Origin: JAAYLU01 sp964458805
GTDB lineage: Bacteria; Synergistota; Synergistia; Synergistales; Aminobacteriaceae
Length of the DNA: 23,696 nt
Assembly: GCA_964458805.1 (NCBI GenBank)
Contig: CAYWKH010000021.1
Location: 1 to 23,696, forward strand
Direction of reading: 5' to 3'
Notes under the pieces: model-generated
The model's input: only the letters and a program-made list of their open reading frames with translations
Told to the model about the DNA's origin: nothing
The model's database searches: none
Translations under genes and position numbers: made by a program
Part shown: one piece after another, positions 7,620 to 15,670 of the stretch
Numbering within the stretch: the stretch's first letter is position 1
Layout of the letters: each line of letters starts with the position of its first letter

Positions 7620-8399
7620 CTACCCCCGTCCGGCGCTGGTCCTAGTCAGCGCTTCTCTCCAGAGGCCAAGGAAAGCCTCGGTACATCCGGGGCTTATGCG
7701 CAACTCCGCCGCCGTCCTGGCCGGGTCGCCGACCAGGATGCCGAGCCCGCGCCCCCGCAGGACCCTGAACGCGTCCTCGTCCGTGACGTCGTCGCCCAGG
7801 TAGCAGACCGGCCCGCTGCGCTCTTCGAGAATACGTTCCATGGCCCTCCCCTTCGTGCACCCTGGAAGCCGATATTCGACCCCTCCGTTGAAGGGCAGGA
7901 CCTCCAGCCCCGCCTTCCTGGCCGCCCGGGCGAGACGGGCGGACACAACGCCGTAGGCTTCCTTCACACTGTCCCTGCCGCGCCAGTGCAGGGCGACCGA
8001 GACCGGCTTTCTCTCGACTGCCGGGGGGGGAAAATCCGACAGTTCGCAGGTCAACGATTCCAGGGCTCGGGACTCCCAATCTCGAAGGGACGGGCTGTTC
8101 AGGACGCCCTCGGCGGTCAGCCTCTCCCACCCGTGGCATCCCCGTATCTCCACGGGGAGCCCCAGCAGCGAGGCCACCTCCTCCGCCCTCCGGCCGGAGA
8201 GGATCAGCAGATCCCCCCCTGCCTCAAGGATGGCCTCAAGAGCCCTCCTCACGGAGGGAGTAGGCACGGCCTCGTCCCTCTCCTTTCGAAAGGGCGCCAG
8301 GGTGCCGTCGTAGTCGCTCACCAGCAGCGGATCGCCGCCCGCGCCGCTGAACAGCAGATCCACTGAGTCGGCAAGCGGACGCCCGCAGGTCAGATCCAC
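7620..8399 (-). CDS. otsB: Trehalose-6-phosphate phosphatase (HAD superfamily)
   Basis: A 259-residue HAD-superfamily phosphatase of the OtsB type that dephosphorylates trehalose-6-phosphate to trehalose. Visible motifs: SDYDGTLAPF with Asp29 (nucleophile) and Asp31 (acid/base), LILSGRR (motif II), GCHGWE, and the late Lys and acidic motifs in GCTKGRAME and YLGDDVTDEDAF. The GTG at 8399 is chosen because it follows a GGGGAG sequence by eight bases and overlaps the treT stop by 10 bases; a GTG at 8408 is possible. Extending the frame farther upstream would run through treT in the wrong frame. It lies between treT and otsA and is almost certainly co-translated with both. Confidence 0.94.
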   Translation of the reverse strand: MDLTCGRPLADSVDLLFSGAGGDPLLVSDYDGTLAPFRKERDEAVPTPSVRRALEAILEAGGDLLILSGRRAEEVASLLGLPVEIRGCHGWERLTAEGVLNSPSLRDWESRALESLTCELSDFPPPAVERKPVSVALHWRGRDSVKEAYGVVSARLARAARKAGLEVLPFNGGVEYRLPGCTKGRAMERILEERSGPVCYLGDDVTDEDAFRVLRGRGLGILVGDPARTAAELRISPGCTEAFLGLWREALTRTSAGRG

Positions 8400-9628
8400 C
8401 GCTCCCACTCCCCTCCAGGCGAGTCGAGGGCGATCAGCAGGGAGAGGTAGCGGCGAAGCTGTCCAGTGATCAGGAAGTTCTCCAGCACATACTGGCGGGC
8501 GTTCACCCCCATGCGCTCCCTCTTCCACCTGTGGGCCAGCAGGTAGCGTATCCGCATCGCCGCCCCCTGCGGGGAGCGAACCCGGAAGCCGTTGAAGCGG
8601 TTTATAATCTGGAGCCTTATGCCCCCGACATCCCCGCCGATCACCGGCTTCTTCTTCCAGAGGGCCTCGGTCACCGTCAGTCCGAAGCCCTCCTTGGTGG
8701 ACTTCTGCATCACCACCGCCGCGCCGGTCTGAAGCGCGTTGATTGTACGGTGGGCATCCGGAGGTAGGACCAGCACGTGGATGTCCGGGTCCTGAGCGGC
8801 GGCCCTCTGGACCTCGTCGAGGACCGCGCCCGACTCCGGGTCGTCCGTCGCCCCTCCCCCGGCCAGCACCAGGCGCAGGTTCACGTGCTTCCTGGCGATT
8901 CGGAAGCTCTCTATCACCCCCAGAGGGTCCTTGAACATGTCGAAGCGCGACACCTGCAGCACCACGGGCTTGTCCAGCGGGACGCCCAGCTCGCCGTAGA
9001 CCCTCTCGGCCTCCTCCTTTGGGAGCGGGATGTTCTTGTTGCTGAGCGGGTCTATGCTCGGCGTGATTAGGCACTGCGTATGGGGCAGGGGCTGGGCGAA
9101 GTCGGGGAGCGAGAAGATGGAGGCGTCGTACCCCTCCACGTGTCTTTTCACAAAGCGCCACACGGAGCGGTTGGGGGAGCTTACGTCAATATGGCAGCGC
9201 CAGATCCACTTCCCCCTCCTGCCCGGAAGAAGCCCCAGCAGGGCCGCGGGCTGCGGGTCGTGGATGAACACGTAGTCCGCGTCCTCGAGGGTCCCGCCCA
9301 GCCTCAGGGCGTTGAGGCGGCTGGTCTCGGCGTAGGCCTCCACCTGTCCCTCCGAGAGTCCCCCGGGCATCCCCTGGAGCGAGTTGTGAAGGGTCTTGGT
9401 GCAGGAGAAGAACTCCGGGTTCCCCTCGATCACCTCCCAGGAGACGTCGAGCCCAAGCGCCCTGGACAGCGGGACCATCGAGGACAGTATCTCGGCCACT
9501 CCCCCTCCCTCCTTGGTGGAGTTCACGTGCACTATCCTCTTTCCGCGAAGCATGTCGGCTATGATCTTCAGGCTGTCCATGGTGTGAGGGCCGACCACCT
9601 CGGCGTAACGCGCGATCATATCAGACAT
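8390..9628 (-). CDS. treT: TreT-type trehalose synthase (GT4 glycosyltransferase)
   Basis: A 412-residue GT-B glycosyltransferase closely resembling archaeal TreT, the trehalose glycosyltransferring synthase that reversibly couples NDP-glucose and glucose to trehalose. Characteristic stretches are IVHVNSTKEGGGVAEIL (32-48), IEGNPEFFSCTKTLHNSLQG (67-86), FIHDPQPAAL (121-130), WRCHIDVSSPNR (143-154), the SRFDMFKDP loop (227-235) and the EX7E motif (Glu313 and Glu321). Length matches Pyrococcus/Thermococcus TreT. The ATG at 9628 has GGAGGAGG ahead and overlaps the upstream gene's stop by eight bases. Upstream in-frame ATGs are rejected because they lie within that gene. Sequence alone does not prove the acceptor; a related disaccharide product is possible. 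Confidence 0.9.
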   Translation of the reverse strand: MSDMIARYAEVVGPHTMDSLKIIADMLRGKRIVHVNSTKEGGGVAEILSSMVPLSRALGLDVSWEVIEGNPEFFSCTKTLHNSLQGMPGGLSEGQVEAYAETSRLNALRLGGTLEDADYVFIHDPQPAALLGLLPGRRGKWIWRCHIDVSSPNRSVWRFVKRHVEGYDASIFSLPDFAQPLPHTQCLITPSIDPLSNKNIPLPKEEAERVYGELGVPLDKPVVLQVSRFDMFKDPLGVIESFRIARKHVNLRLVLAGGGATDDPESGAVLDEVQRAAAQDPDIHVLVLPPDAHRTINALQTGAAVVMQKSTKEGFGLTVTEALWKKKPVIGGDVGGIRLQIINRFNGFRVRSPQGAAMRIRYLLAHRWKRERMGVNARQYVLENFLITGQLRRYLSLLIALDSPGGEWERWI

Positions 9629-10304
9629 TCTCCGCGCCTCCTCCCCTTGAGAACCTGCCCAGGATGGACACAACCTGCGTCTTGAGCTCACCTAGGGAGA
9701 ACAGGTAGGTGTCCACCGACTGGAGCGACATCCTTAGGCGCTCGGTCTTCTCTCCGAACTGCTCAAGCCACGCGGTGAAGTCGTCCTTCCCCTCCGCGGA
9801 GCGCCTTCTGCCGTCTATATAGTGATGAAAGAAGCTCTGCAGGCTCGTGGTCCTCACGGCGTCGATGAAGTCGTGCAAGGACGAGACCTCGCGACCGGTG
9901 TCGAACATCAGCTTGGAGCAGGCGATGAAGTAGAACTCCCTGTCGCCCTTCTTCCAGCTCAGGAAGTCCCCCCTGTCCAGGTGCGCGTCCAGTATGTCCT
10001 CCAGCACGCCGCGGACCTCCTCCAAGTCTGAGCAGTCCGCGGCGTTGATCGCGCTGAGCTCCTCCGCAAGTTCGGCATCTCCGAGGGCGCTGTCGGCCCA
10101 GGAGGCGAAGTCGTTGTTGTATTCCGACTCGGCGATATGGGGGCGCAACATCCTGCCCCAAAAGTGGTAGTATATCGAGCTGACCGGCGCGGCCGGCAGG
10201 GCCGCGCGCAGCTCGCGAAGCGACTGGACGCGCAGGCCGGTGCTTGCTGTGAGCAGCGAGCAGTCCATGAACCTGAACGGGACGAGGTTTGCATTCTCCG
10301 TCAT
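9621..10304 (-). CDS. Uncharacterised two-repeat protein heading the trehalose cassette (possibly DUF5752)
   Basis: A 227-residue, apparently soluble and mainly helical protein without signal peptide or membrane segment. From memory it resembles the DUF5752 family, but I cannot confirm that. It contains an internal duplication: residues 10-76 align without gaps to 124-168 and then, after a four-residue deletion, to 174-185. Shared positions include F10/F124, F12/F126, CS 15-16/129-130, TG 22-23/136-137, SL 28-29/142-143, His47/His161, Arg54/Arg168, and DF..W at 65-69/175-179. A linker (~77-123) and a C-terminal helix (~186-217) flank the repeats. The ATG at 10304 has a perfect AAGGAGGT eight bases ahead. 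Its stop overlaps treT, suggesting equal production and a role with TreT, such as a regulatory or scaffold partner; that role is inference. Confidence 0.85.
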   Translation of the reverse strand: MTENANLVPFRFMDCSLLTASTGLRVQSLRELRAALPAAPVSSIYYHFWGRMLRPHIAESEYNNDFASWADSALGDAELAEELSAINAADCSDLEEVRGVLEDILDAHLDRGDFLSWKKGDREFYFIACSKLMFDTGREVSSLHDFIDAVRTTSLQSFFHHYIDGRRRSAEGKDDFTAWLEQFGEKTERLRMSLQSVDTYLFSLGELKTQVVSILGRFSRGGGAENV

Positions 10305-10312
10305 TGAGCTGT

Positions 10313-10320
10313 ACCTCCTT
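10313..10320 (-). promoter_or_regulatory. Strong ribosome binding site of the trehalose cassette head gene
   Basis: AAGGAGGT, a full-length Shine-Dalgarno match, eight bases before the ATG at 10304. It is among the strongest sites in the window and fixes the start. Confidence 0.8.
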
Positions 10321-10372
10321 TTTCTCCCAATCTCAACTCCCTGTCGAATTCCGTGCTGAAGTGCCGCCTAAG

Positions 10373-10401
10373 AGTATATCACCATCGGCGCGGCGGTGAA
10401 A
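10373..10401 (-). promoter_or_regulatory. Candidate promoter of the trehalose cassette
   Basis: TATACT (10378-10373) is a good -10 box; 17 bases upstream the -35 position reads TTTCAC (10401-10396), a poor match, and overlaps the T-run of the preceding terminator. A start near 10366 would leave a ~60-base leader. The weak -35 suggests low basal activity or activation. Confidence 0.5.
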
Positions 10402-10430
10402 AAAGAGCCCGCCCATGAAGGGCGGGCCCC
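10399..10430 (-). terminator. Rho-independent terminator after secF
   Basis: On the minus strand, a ten-pair GC stem (GGGCCCGCCC and GGGCGGGCTC, one G-U pair) with a five-base loop is followed by six T residues. It lies 24 bases after the secF stop and separates the sec unit from the trehalose cassette. Confidence 0.9.
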
Positions 10431-10453
10431 TTGAAGTGCGCGTCCGCGACCGG

Positions 10454-11323
10454 TCAGGCCTTCTGCGGCGACTTCGCCCACCAGCCCGCCAGCAGGCTGG
10501 CGACCATGCAGATCGAGCTGTAGGTCCCGATGATTATCCCGACGAGCAGGGCGAACGAGAAACCGCGCAGTACGTGCCCTCCCCACAGGAAGAGCGCCAC
10601 CAGCGGCAGCAGGGTCGTGAGGGAGGTGTTGATCGTTCGCGACAGGGTCTCGTTTATGGAGTTGTTGAGCAGGGTGATCATCCCGTCGCTCTTCAGGGTC
10701 CTCCAGTTCTCGCGCACCCTGTCCAGCACGACGATTGAGTCGTTGAGCGAGTAGCCCACGATCGTGAGTATGGCCGCTATGAACGACGAGGATATCTCCA
10801 TGCCCGTCAGGCTGAAGATCCCCAGAGTGATTATCGAGTCGTGCACGAGGGCGAGCACGCTCACCACCGCGAAGCGGAACTGGAAGCGCACGGATATGTA
10901 GATCAGGATCCCGCCTAGGGCCAGCCCCAGCGCGATCATCGCCTCCTTCCTGAGCTCGGCGCCGACCACCGGGCCGACCTTCTCGATGCCCGCGATGTGC
11001 ATGTCCGGGTACTTCGCCTTCAGCGCGCTAGTGACGGACTCCCTGGCCTTGTCGTCGTCGGATCCCGTGCGTACGATCATGCCGGTGTCGCTGTAGGCCT
11101 GGATCACAGCCCCCTCCTGTCCGACGGAGGCCAGGATTTCCCGGACGTCGCCGACCGACGCCCCGCCCGGGAACTCCACCTGCAGCACGGTGCCGCCCGT
11201 GAAGTCGATCCCGAGGTTAAGCCCCCTGATGGCGACGAGCCCGAGGCTGACCACCACCAGGACCAGGCTTGCCATCAACGACAGCTTGCGGTACTTCATG
11301 AAATCTATGTAGAAAGTCTCCAT
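10454..11323 (-). CDS. secF: Protein translocase subunit SecF
   Basis: A 289-residue inner-membrane protein, normal SecF length. With SecD it uses the ion gradient to pull exported proteins out of the SecYEG channel. A first membrane segment lies at ~13-33, followed by the family motif LNLGIDFTGGTVLQVEFP and a small periplasmic domain (~50-125). Five further membrane segments carry LNDSIVVLDRVREN and RTINTSLTTLLPL. The ATG at 11323 lies 19 bases after the secD stop, with GGAGA ahead. It is the last gene of the rqcP-to-secF unit and is followed by a strong terminator. Confidence 0.97.
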   Translation of the reverse strand: METFYIDFMKYRKLSLMASLVLVVVSLGLVAIRGLNLGIDFTGGTVLQVEFPGGASVGDVREILASVGQEGAVIQAYSDTGMIVRTGSDDDKARESVTSALKAKYPDMHIAGIEKVGPVVGAELRKEAMIALGLALGGILIYISVRFQFRFAVVSVLALVHDSIITLGIFSLTGMEISSSFIAAILTIVGYSLNDSIVVLDRVRENWRTLKSDGMITLLNNSINETLSRTINTSLTTLLPLVALFLWGGHVLRGFSFALLVGIIIGTYSSICMVASLLAGWWAKSPQKA

Positions 11324-11342
11324 AACCTGTTCTCCGCCTCTC

Positions 11343-12734
11343 TCAGGAACGGGCCGCGGCCTTGGCGGCGCGCGCGCTCATAAACAGCTGGAGGATGGTG
11401 CGAGTGACGATCACGTTGCAGAACACGCCCGCCACTATGCCCACGCTAAGGGTGACCGCGAACCCCCTGACGGGGCCGCTCCCGAAGTAAAAGAGCACCG
11501 CCGCCGCGATAAGCGTCGTGATGTTGGCGTCGAGTATCGTGACGAGAGCCTTCTTGAACCCGGCGTCCACCGAGGCCATCGGAGTCTTGCCCGAACGGAG
11601 CTCCTCCCTCATGCGCTCGTAGATAAGCACGTTGCCGTCCACGGCCATGCCAATCGTCAGCACGATGCCCGCGATGCCGGGCAGGGTCAGGGTCGCCTTG
11701 AGCGAGATGAGCCCGGCGAACAACAGCAGGATGGCCACGGCCAGTGCGGCGTCGGCCGCGAGTCCCAGGTAGCGGTAGTAGATCAGCATGAACAGGAATA
11801 CCAGTGCGGCCCCGACGATGCCGGCCTGTATCCCCGCCCTGATCGAGTCCTCGCCCAGGCTCGGCCCCACCGAGCGGTTCTCTATGACGTCGACCGCCAC
11901 GGGGAGGGCCCCCGCACGCAACATGATGGACAGTCTCCCGGCCTCGGCCGGCGAGAAGCGGCCCGATATCTGGGCGTGACCGCCTGTGATCCTCTCCTGC
12001 ACCACCGGGGCGGAGATGACCACCCCGTCGAGGACGATGGCGATCTGCTTGCCCACGTTGGCGAAGGTGGCCGCGTCAAACAGCTTGGAGCCCTCGGAGC
12101 TGAACGAGAGAGCCACCACCGGGCGTCCGAGGTGGTCGTACTGAGTCTTGGCGTCTATGAGATCCTTGCCGCCCACCAGGACCGCCCCGAGCAGGTAGAA
12201 CCTGCCCTCGTCGGACTTGGCCACCATTCCGCCCTCCACCGATGCCGACTGGCGCTCAAGCTCCTCCTTCTGGGCGTCGATCGCCTTGACGGCCTCGTTC
12301 CAGCGGGCCTGCGCCTTCTCGAACTCCTCGTCGGAGTCGTAGTTCTTCCTCTCGGCGGCCGGCGGGACTGGCGAGGTGGACGTCACCACCGCCCGGAACT
12401 CCAGCAGCGCGGTCTTGCCTATCAGGTCGAGGGCCGCGTCCGGGTCCTGTATTCCGGGCAGGTCGACTATGATCCTGTCCGCGCCCTCCCTCTGGATGAC
12501 CGGCTCGGCGACGCCGAACTGGTCCACCCGGTTCCTGAGCACCGCAAGAAGCCGCTCCAGGCTGTCCTCGGTCACCTTGCTGTCCGCCGTATCCTTCGCC
12601 TGGAGGACTATGTGCGCCCCGCCCTTCAGGTCAAGCCCCAGGTTGATCCTGCCCTTTATCGGGAAGACCATGAACAGGGCCGCAAGCACCACCACGGCGA
12701 CTAGCAGGAGCCGCCAGCGGTCTCGTCTCAACAT
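11343..12734 (-). CDS. secD: Protein translocase subunit SecD
   Basis: A 463-residue RND-type inner-membrane protein that partners SecF. One membrane segment at ~8-25 precedes the signature INLGLDLKGGAHIVLQ. A large periplasmic P1 domain follows, with the RNRVDQFGVAEPVIQREG and IVDLPGI segments, and then five C-terminal membrane segments including LTIGMAVDGNVLIYERMREE. It is shorter than E. coli SecD (~615) and close to the compact form of Gram-positive and deep-branching bacteria. A charged helical insert in the periplasmic part (roughly residues 125-165, rich in Glu and Lys) looks coiled-coil prone. ATG at 12734 with GGAGGG ahead. Confidence 0.97.
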   Translation of the reverse strand: MLRRDRWRLLLVAVVVLAALFMVFPIKGRINLGLDLKGGAHIVLQAKDTADSKVTEDSLERLLAVLRNRVDQFGVAEPVIQREGADRIIVDLPGIQDPDAALDLIGKTALLEFRAVVTSTSPVPPAAERKNYDSDEEFEKAQARWNEAVKAIDAQKEELERQSASVEGGMVAKSDEGRFYLLGAVLVGGKDLIDAKTQYDHLGRPVVALSFSSEGSKLFDAATFANVGKQIAIVLDGVVISAPVVQERITGGHAQISGRFSPAEAGRLSIMLRAGALPVAVDVIENRSVGPSLGEDSIRAGIQAGIVGAALVFLFMLIYYRYLGLAADAALAVAILLLFAGLISLKATLTLPGIAGIVLTIGMAVDGNVLIYERMREELRSGKTPMASVDAGFKKALVTILDANITTLIAAAVLFYFGSGPVRGFAVTLSVGIVAGVFCNVIVTRTILQLFMSARAAKAAARS

Positions 12735-12814
12735 TAGTTTTTTCCCTCCGTTGCTTTCGCAGATTGTCGAATCAGTCGCCCGCCACCCGGACGGAGTCGC
12801 CCGGGACGGCGGTG

Positions 12815-13162
12815 TTAGTCCGCTTTCTCCCCGGTCTCCTCCTTCGAGTGCTGGACCGGTGCGGCCCGCTTGCTGGCCACCGCCGACTTGAGCAGGCGAA
12901 TCTTCACGCCGTCGGCTATCTCTACCACCAGGCTGTCATCCTTCACCTCGCGGATCGTGCCGTAGAAGCCGCCGATCGTGACCACCTGGTCCCCCCTGGT
13001 GAGCGACGACAGGAGCTCGTCCTGGGCCCTCTGCCGCTTCTTCTGCGGACGAATGATGAAGAAGTAGAATATCACCACAAACAGGGCAAGGGGGAAGAGC
13101 ATTCCCATCACGCTGCCCTGACCGCCTGCGCCGCCCGCCACCTGTCCACACTGCTGTTCCAA
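12815..13162 (-). CDS. yajC: Preprotein translocase accessory subunit YajC
   Basis: A 115-residue single-pass membrane protein of the SecDF-YajC complex. A glycine-rich N-terminus leads into one hydrophobic segment (~19-37, ending FFIIRPQKKRQ), the diagnostic YajC motif. The cytoplasmic part contains LTRGDQVVTIGGFYGTI. The start codon is TTG at 13162, supported by AAGGAGG eight bases ahead. The short acidic/lysine tail is not conserved in the family. It lies directly upstream of secD, the conserved arrangement. Confidence 0.94.
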   Translation of the reverse strand: MEQQCGQVAGGAGGQGSVMGMLFPLALFVVIFYFFIIRPQKKRQRAQDELLSSLTRGDQVVTIGGFYGTIREVKDDSLVVEIADGVKIRLLKSAVASKRAAPVQHSKEETGEKAD

Positions 13163-13196
13163 AAAAAACGCCTCCTTAAAATTGGGTTCCGACGCC

Positions 13197-13212
13197 CTCT
13201 CCGCCCGGAGAG
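13197..13212. repeat. Small inverted repeat between rex and yajC
   Basis: CTCTCC and GGAGAG, six perfect pairs around a four-base loop, in the 75-base gap between rex and yajC. No T-run follows, so it is not a normal terminator. It could be an RNA stem that protects or modulates the downstream yajC-secDF part of the message. Confidence 0.5.
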
Positions 13213-13237
13213 CGGCCCGGCTTCACGATAAACGGAG

Positions 13238-13873
13238 CTACTGCCCCCTGTGCTTCAGGTAGAAGAGCAGCTTCTCCAGTTCAACCGATATGTCGACGCT
13301 GTAGAGCAGGACGTCGTCCGGCAGGGCCAGCGACACCGGGGAAAAGTTCAGTATCCCCTTGACGTTGCCCGAGGCCGTGACCCTGTCGGCTACGTACTGC
13401 GCCGCACCGGAGGGCACGGATATTATGACGACCTCTATGTTCTGCTCGCGCAGCACGCGCGGGGCGTCGTCGATCGAGTAGCATGGAGTCCCGAGGATCT
13501 TCTTTCCTATCTTGGTCGGGTCCACGTCGAACAGGGCCTTTATCTGGAACTTCTCGCTCCGGAAGCCCTTGTACCCCAGGATGGCCTCCCCCAGCCGACC
13601 GACGCCGGCAAGTCCGATGGACCACAGCCTGGGGGACGACAGGACCGCGCCCAGGTGCCTGTAGAGCCTGTCGACGTGGTACCCCACCCCGCGCTTGCCT
13701 ATCTCGCCGAAGTACGACAGGTCCTTCCTCACCTGGCTGGCCTTGTAGGAGAGCATCTCCCCGATCTCCTTGGAGGAGATGACCTTGCGCCCCTCGCCGG
13801 CCACGCGCTCCAGCAGGCGGTGGTATTTTACCAGCCGCTCGACGGTGGGCTCCGATACTTTAACGTCCTTCAT
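13238..13873 (-). CDS. rex: Redox-sensing transcriptional repressor Rex
   Basis: A 211-residue Rex protein. It is a dimeric repressor that binds DNA when NAD+ is high and releases it when NADH rises, controlling fermentation and energy genes. Residues 1-75 are the winged helix domain, with SQVRKDLSYFGEIGKRGVGY (46-65) as the recognition region. Residues ~80-200 are the Rossmann domain with GLAGVGRLG (87-95) and FDVDP (115-119), whose acidic residues favour NAD(H). The usual GxGNLG is GVGRLG here. A C-terminal domain-swapped helix follows. ATG at 13873. It is encoded between ridA and yajC; a Rex-operator-like sequence lies at the promoter of this same unit (16005-16022), suggesting autoregulation. 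Confidence 0.96.
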   Translation of the reverse strand: MKDVKVSEPTVERLVKYHRLLERVAGEGRKVISSKEIGEMLSYKASQVRKDLSYFGEIGKRGVGYHVDRLYRHLGAVLSSPRLWSIGLAGVGRLGEAILGYKGFRSEKFQIKALFDVDPTKIGKKILGTPCYSIDDAPRVLREQNIEVVIISVPSGAAQYVADRVTASGNVKGILNFSPVSLALPDDVLLYSVDISVELEKLLFYLKHRGQ

Positions 13874-13927
13874 CTGCGCACACCCTTCAAAAGCAAATCC
13901 AGGCCGATGTCACCCGGCCGCCCGGGA

Positions 13928-14308
13928 TCAACCCTTCCAGGCAACGACCTCGATCTCGACCAGGGCGCCCCTCGGCAGTGCTCTGACCTCGACGAACGAG
14001 CGAGCCGGGGGCTCCTTGTCGAAGAACCTGGCGTATACCCCGTTGACCGCGGCGAAGTCGCCCATGTCAACCGCGAACACCGTGGCCTTGACCACGTCGG
14101 ACAGGGCGTAGCCCGCGCCCTCGAGGACCGCCTTCACGTTCTTCAGTACCTGCTCGGCCTGCTCCTCGACGCCTCCCGGCACGAACTGCCCGGTCGCCGG
14201 GTCCATGGGAAGCTGCCCCGAGCAGAACAGGAGCCCTCCCGCCGACACCGCCTGGCTGTAAGGCCCGACCGCCGCCGGGGCCTTGTCTGTTGAGAATATC
14301 CGCTTCAT
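13928..14308 (-). CDS. ridA: RidA family enamine/imine deaminase
   Basis: A 126-residue member of the YjgF/YER057c/UK114 family. It forms trimers that hydrolyse reactive 2-aminoacrylate and related imines made by PLP enzymes. Arg103 in PARSFVEV is the catalytic arginine of the RidA subgroup, and Glu120 in ALVEIEVVA corresponds to the conserved acidic position. The AVGPYSQAV motif near the N-terminus is intact. ATG at 14308 with a strong GAGGAGGAG ribosome site. It lies 38 bases after eno and 54 bases before rex. Such a detoxifying enzyme fits an amino-acid-fermenting organism, though that is inference. Confidence 0.95.
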   Translation of the reverse strand: MKRIFSTDKAPAAVGPYSQAVSAGGLLFCSGQLPMDPATGQFVPGGVEEQAEQVLKNVKAVLEGAGYALSDVVKATVFAVDMGDFAAVNGVYARFFDKEPPARSFVEVRALPRGALVEIEVVAWKG

Positions 14309-14346
14309 GTCAAACTCCTCCTCGTGAAAGTTGGATTTTTACACCG

Positions 14347-15630
14347 CTACCTGGCCGCGCCGCCGCGGAACTGCGACAGCCCGGCGTAGGGGGCGCGGTC
14401 GAGTCGCTCCTCGATGCGCAGCAGCTGGTTGTACTTGGCCACCCTGTCTATCCTGGCAGGGGCGCCCGTCTTTATCTGCCCCGCGCCGGTCGCAACCGCC
14501 AGGTCGCTGATGAACGAGTCGTCGGTCTCCCCCGAGCGGTGGGAGATGACCGTCGCGTAGCCGTGGCGCTTCGCCATCGCCATGACATCGAGGGTCTCCG
14601 ACAGGGTGCCGATCTGGTTCAGCTTGATCAGGACGGCGTTGGCCACTCCCTCCTTAATCCCCCTGGACAGCTTCTGCGGGTTGGTGACGAACAGGTCGTC
14701 CCCGACGATCTGTATCCTGGAGCCGAGCCTCTCTGTCATCAGCTTCCACCCGGCCCAGTCGTCCTCGGCCATTCCGTCCTCTATGGACAGGATGGGATAG
14801 TCCCTGCAGAGCTGCTCGTAGTAGCCGGTCATCTCCTCCGCGGAGAAGGCCCTGCCCTCCCCGGCGAAGTGGTACTTGCCGTCCTTGAATATCTCGGACG
14901 ACGCCACGTCGAGCGCGACCGAGATCTGCCTGCCGGGGGCGTAGCCTGCCTTCTCGACTGCCTCGAGGATCAGGTCGATGGCCTCCCGGTTGCTCTTCAG
15001 GTCGGGCGCGAAGCCGCCCTCGTCGCCGATCGCGGTGCTGTAGCCCCGCGCAAGGATGGACTTCTTCAGCACGTGGTAGGTCTCAACCCCCATGCGCAGG
15101 GCCTCGGCGAAGGTGTCGGCCCCGTGGGGGACCAGCATGAACTCCTGTATGTCGACGTTGTTGTCCGCATGCGCGCCGCCGTTGATCACGTTCATCATCG
15201 GGGTGGGCAGGGAGAACGGGCCGAGCCCCCCTATCCAGGCCCACAGCGGCAGGTCGTGGTCCTCGGCCGCCGCGCGCGCCGCGGCCAGCGACACCCCTAG
15301 CATGGCGTTGGCGCCGAGGGACTCCTTGTTAGGCGTGCCGTCCAGCCCGATCATAGCGGCATCCAGCGCGGCCTGGTCGTCCGCGTCGAACCCCATCAGC
15401 TCGGGGGCGATCTTCTCGTTGATGTTCTCGACAGCCCTCAGGACCCCCTTGCCCAGGTAGCGATCCCCGCCGTCGCGCAACTCCAGGGCCTCGTAGCTGC
15501 CGGTGGAGGCCCCCGACGGGACCGACGCTCTACCGACGGCGCCGCTGTCGAGCCAGACCTCGGCCTCGACCGTAGGGTTGCCGCGCGAGTCGATGATCTC
15601 TCTTCCGTTAATCCCTATGATACAGCTCAT
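14347..15630 (-). CDS. eno: Enolase (phosphopyruvate hydratase)
   Basis: A 427-residue enolase, full length, converting 2-phosphoglycerate to phosphoenolpyruvate in glycolysis; enolase is also an RNA-degradosome component in some bacteria. Conserved elements: IIDSRGNPTVE, the mobile loop SGASTG, GGAHADNNVDIQEFM, the proton-donor region IGDEGGFAP, the metal ligands in VALDVASSE, SIEDGMAEDDW and VGDDLFVTN, the catalytic lysine in LIKLNQIGT, and ISHRSGETDDS. ATG at 15630 with GGGAGA ahead. It follows rqcP by 40 bases and precedes ridA and rex, so it may share Rex-responsive transcription. Confidence 0.98.
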   Translation of the reverse strand: MSCIIGINGREIIDSRGNPTVEAEVWLDSGAVGRASVPSGASTGSYEALELRDGGDRYLGKGVLRAVENINEKIAPELMGFDADDQAALDAAMIGLDGTPNKESLGANAMLGVSLAAARAAAEDHDLPLWAWIGGLGPFSLPTPMMNVINGGAHADNNVDIQEFMLVPHGADTFAEALRMGVETYHVLKKSILARGYSTAIGDEGGFAPDLKSNREAIDLILEAVEKAGYAPGRQISVALDVASSEIFKDGKYHFAGEGRAFSAEEMTGYYEQLCRDYPILSIEDGMAEDDWAGWKLMTERLGSRIQIVGDDLFVTNPQKLSRGIKEGVANAVLIKLNQIGTLSETLDVMAMAKRHGYATVISHRSGETDDSFISDLAVATGAGQIKTGAPARIDRVAKYNQLLRIEERLDRAPYAGLSQFRGGAAR

Positions 15631-15670
15631 TCAATACCATCTCCCGTTCCAGGATCTATGAAACCTCTCT

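Noticed and set aside
8400..9161. Upstream extension of the otsB frame to a 513-residue protein
   Set aside because: The extension reads treT out of frame and is Arg/Gly-rich; the phosphatase domain begins right after the GTG at 8399.
14290..15300. A 336-codon plus-strand frame opposite eno
   Set aside because: Enolase on the minus strand is unambiguous; the plus-strand product is low-complexity antisense sequence.
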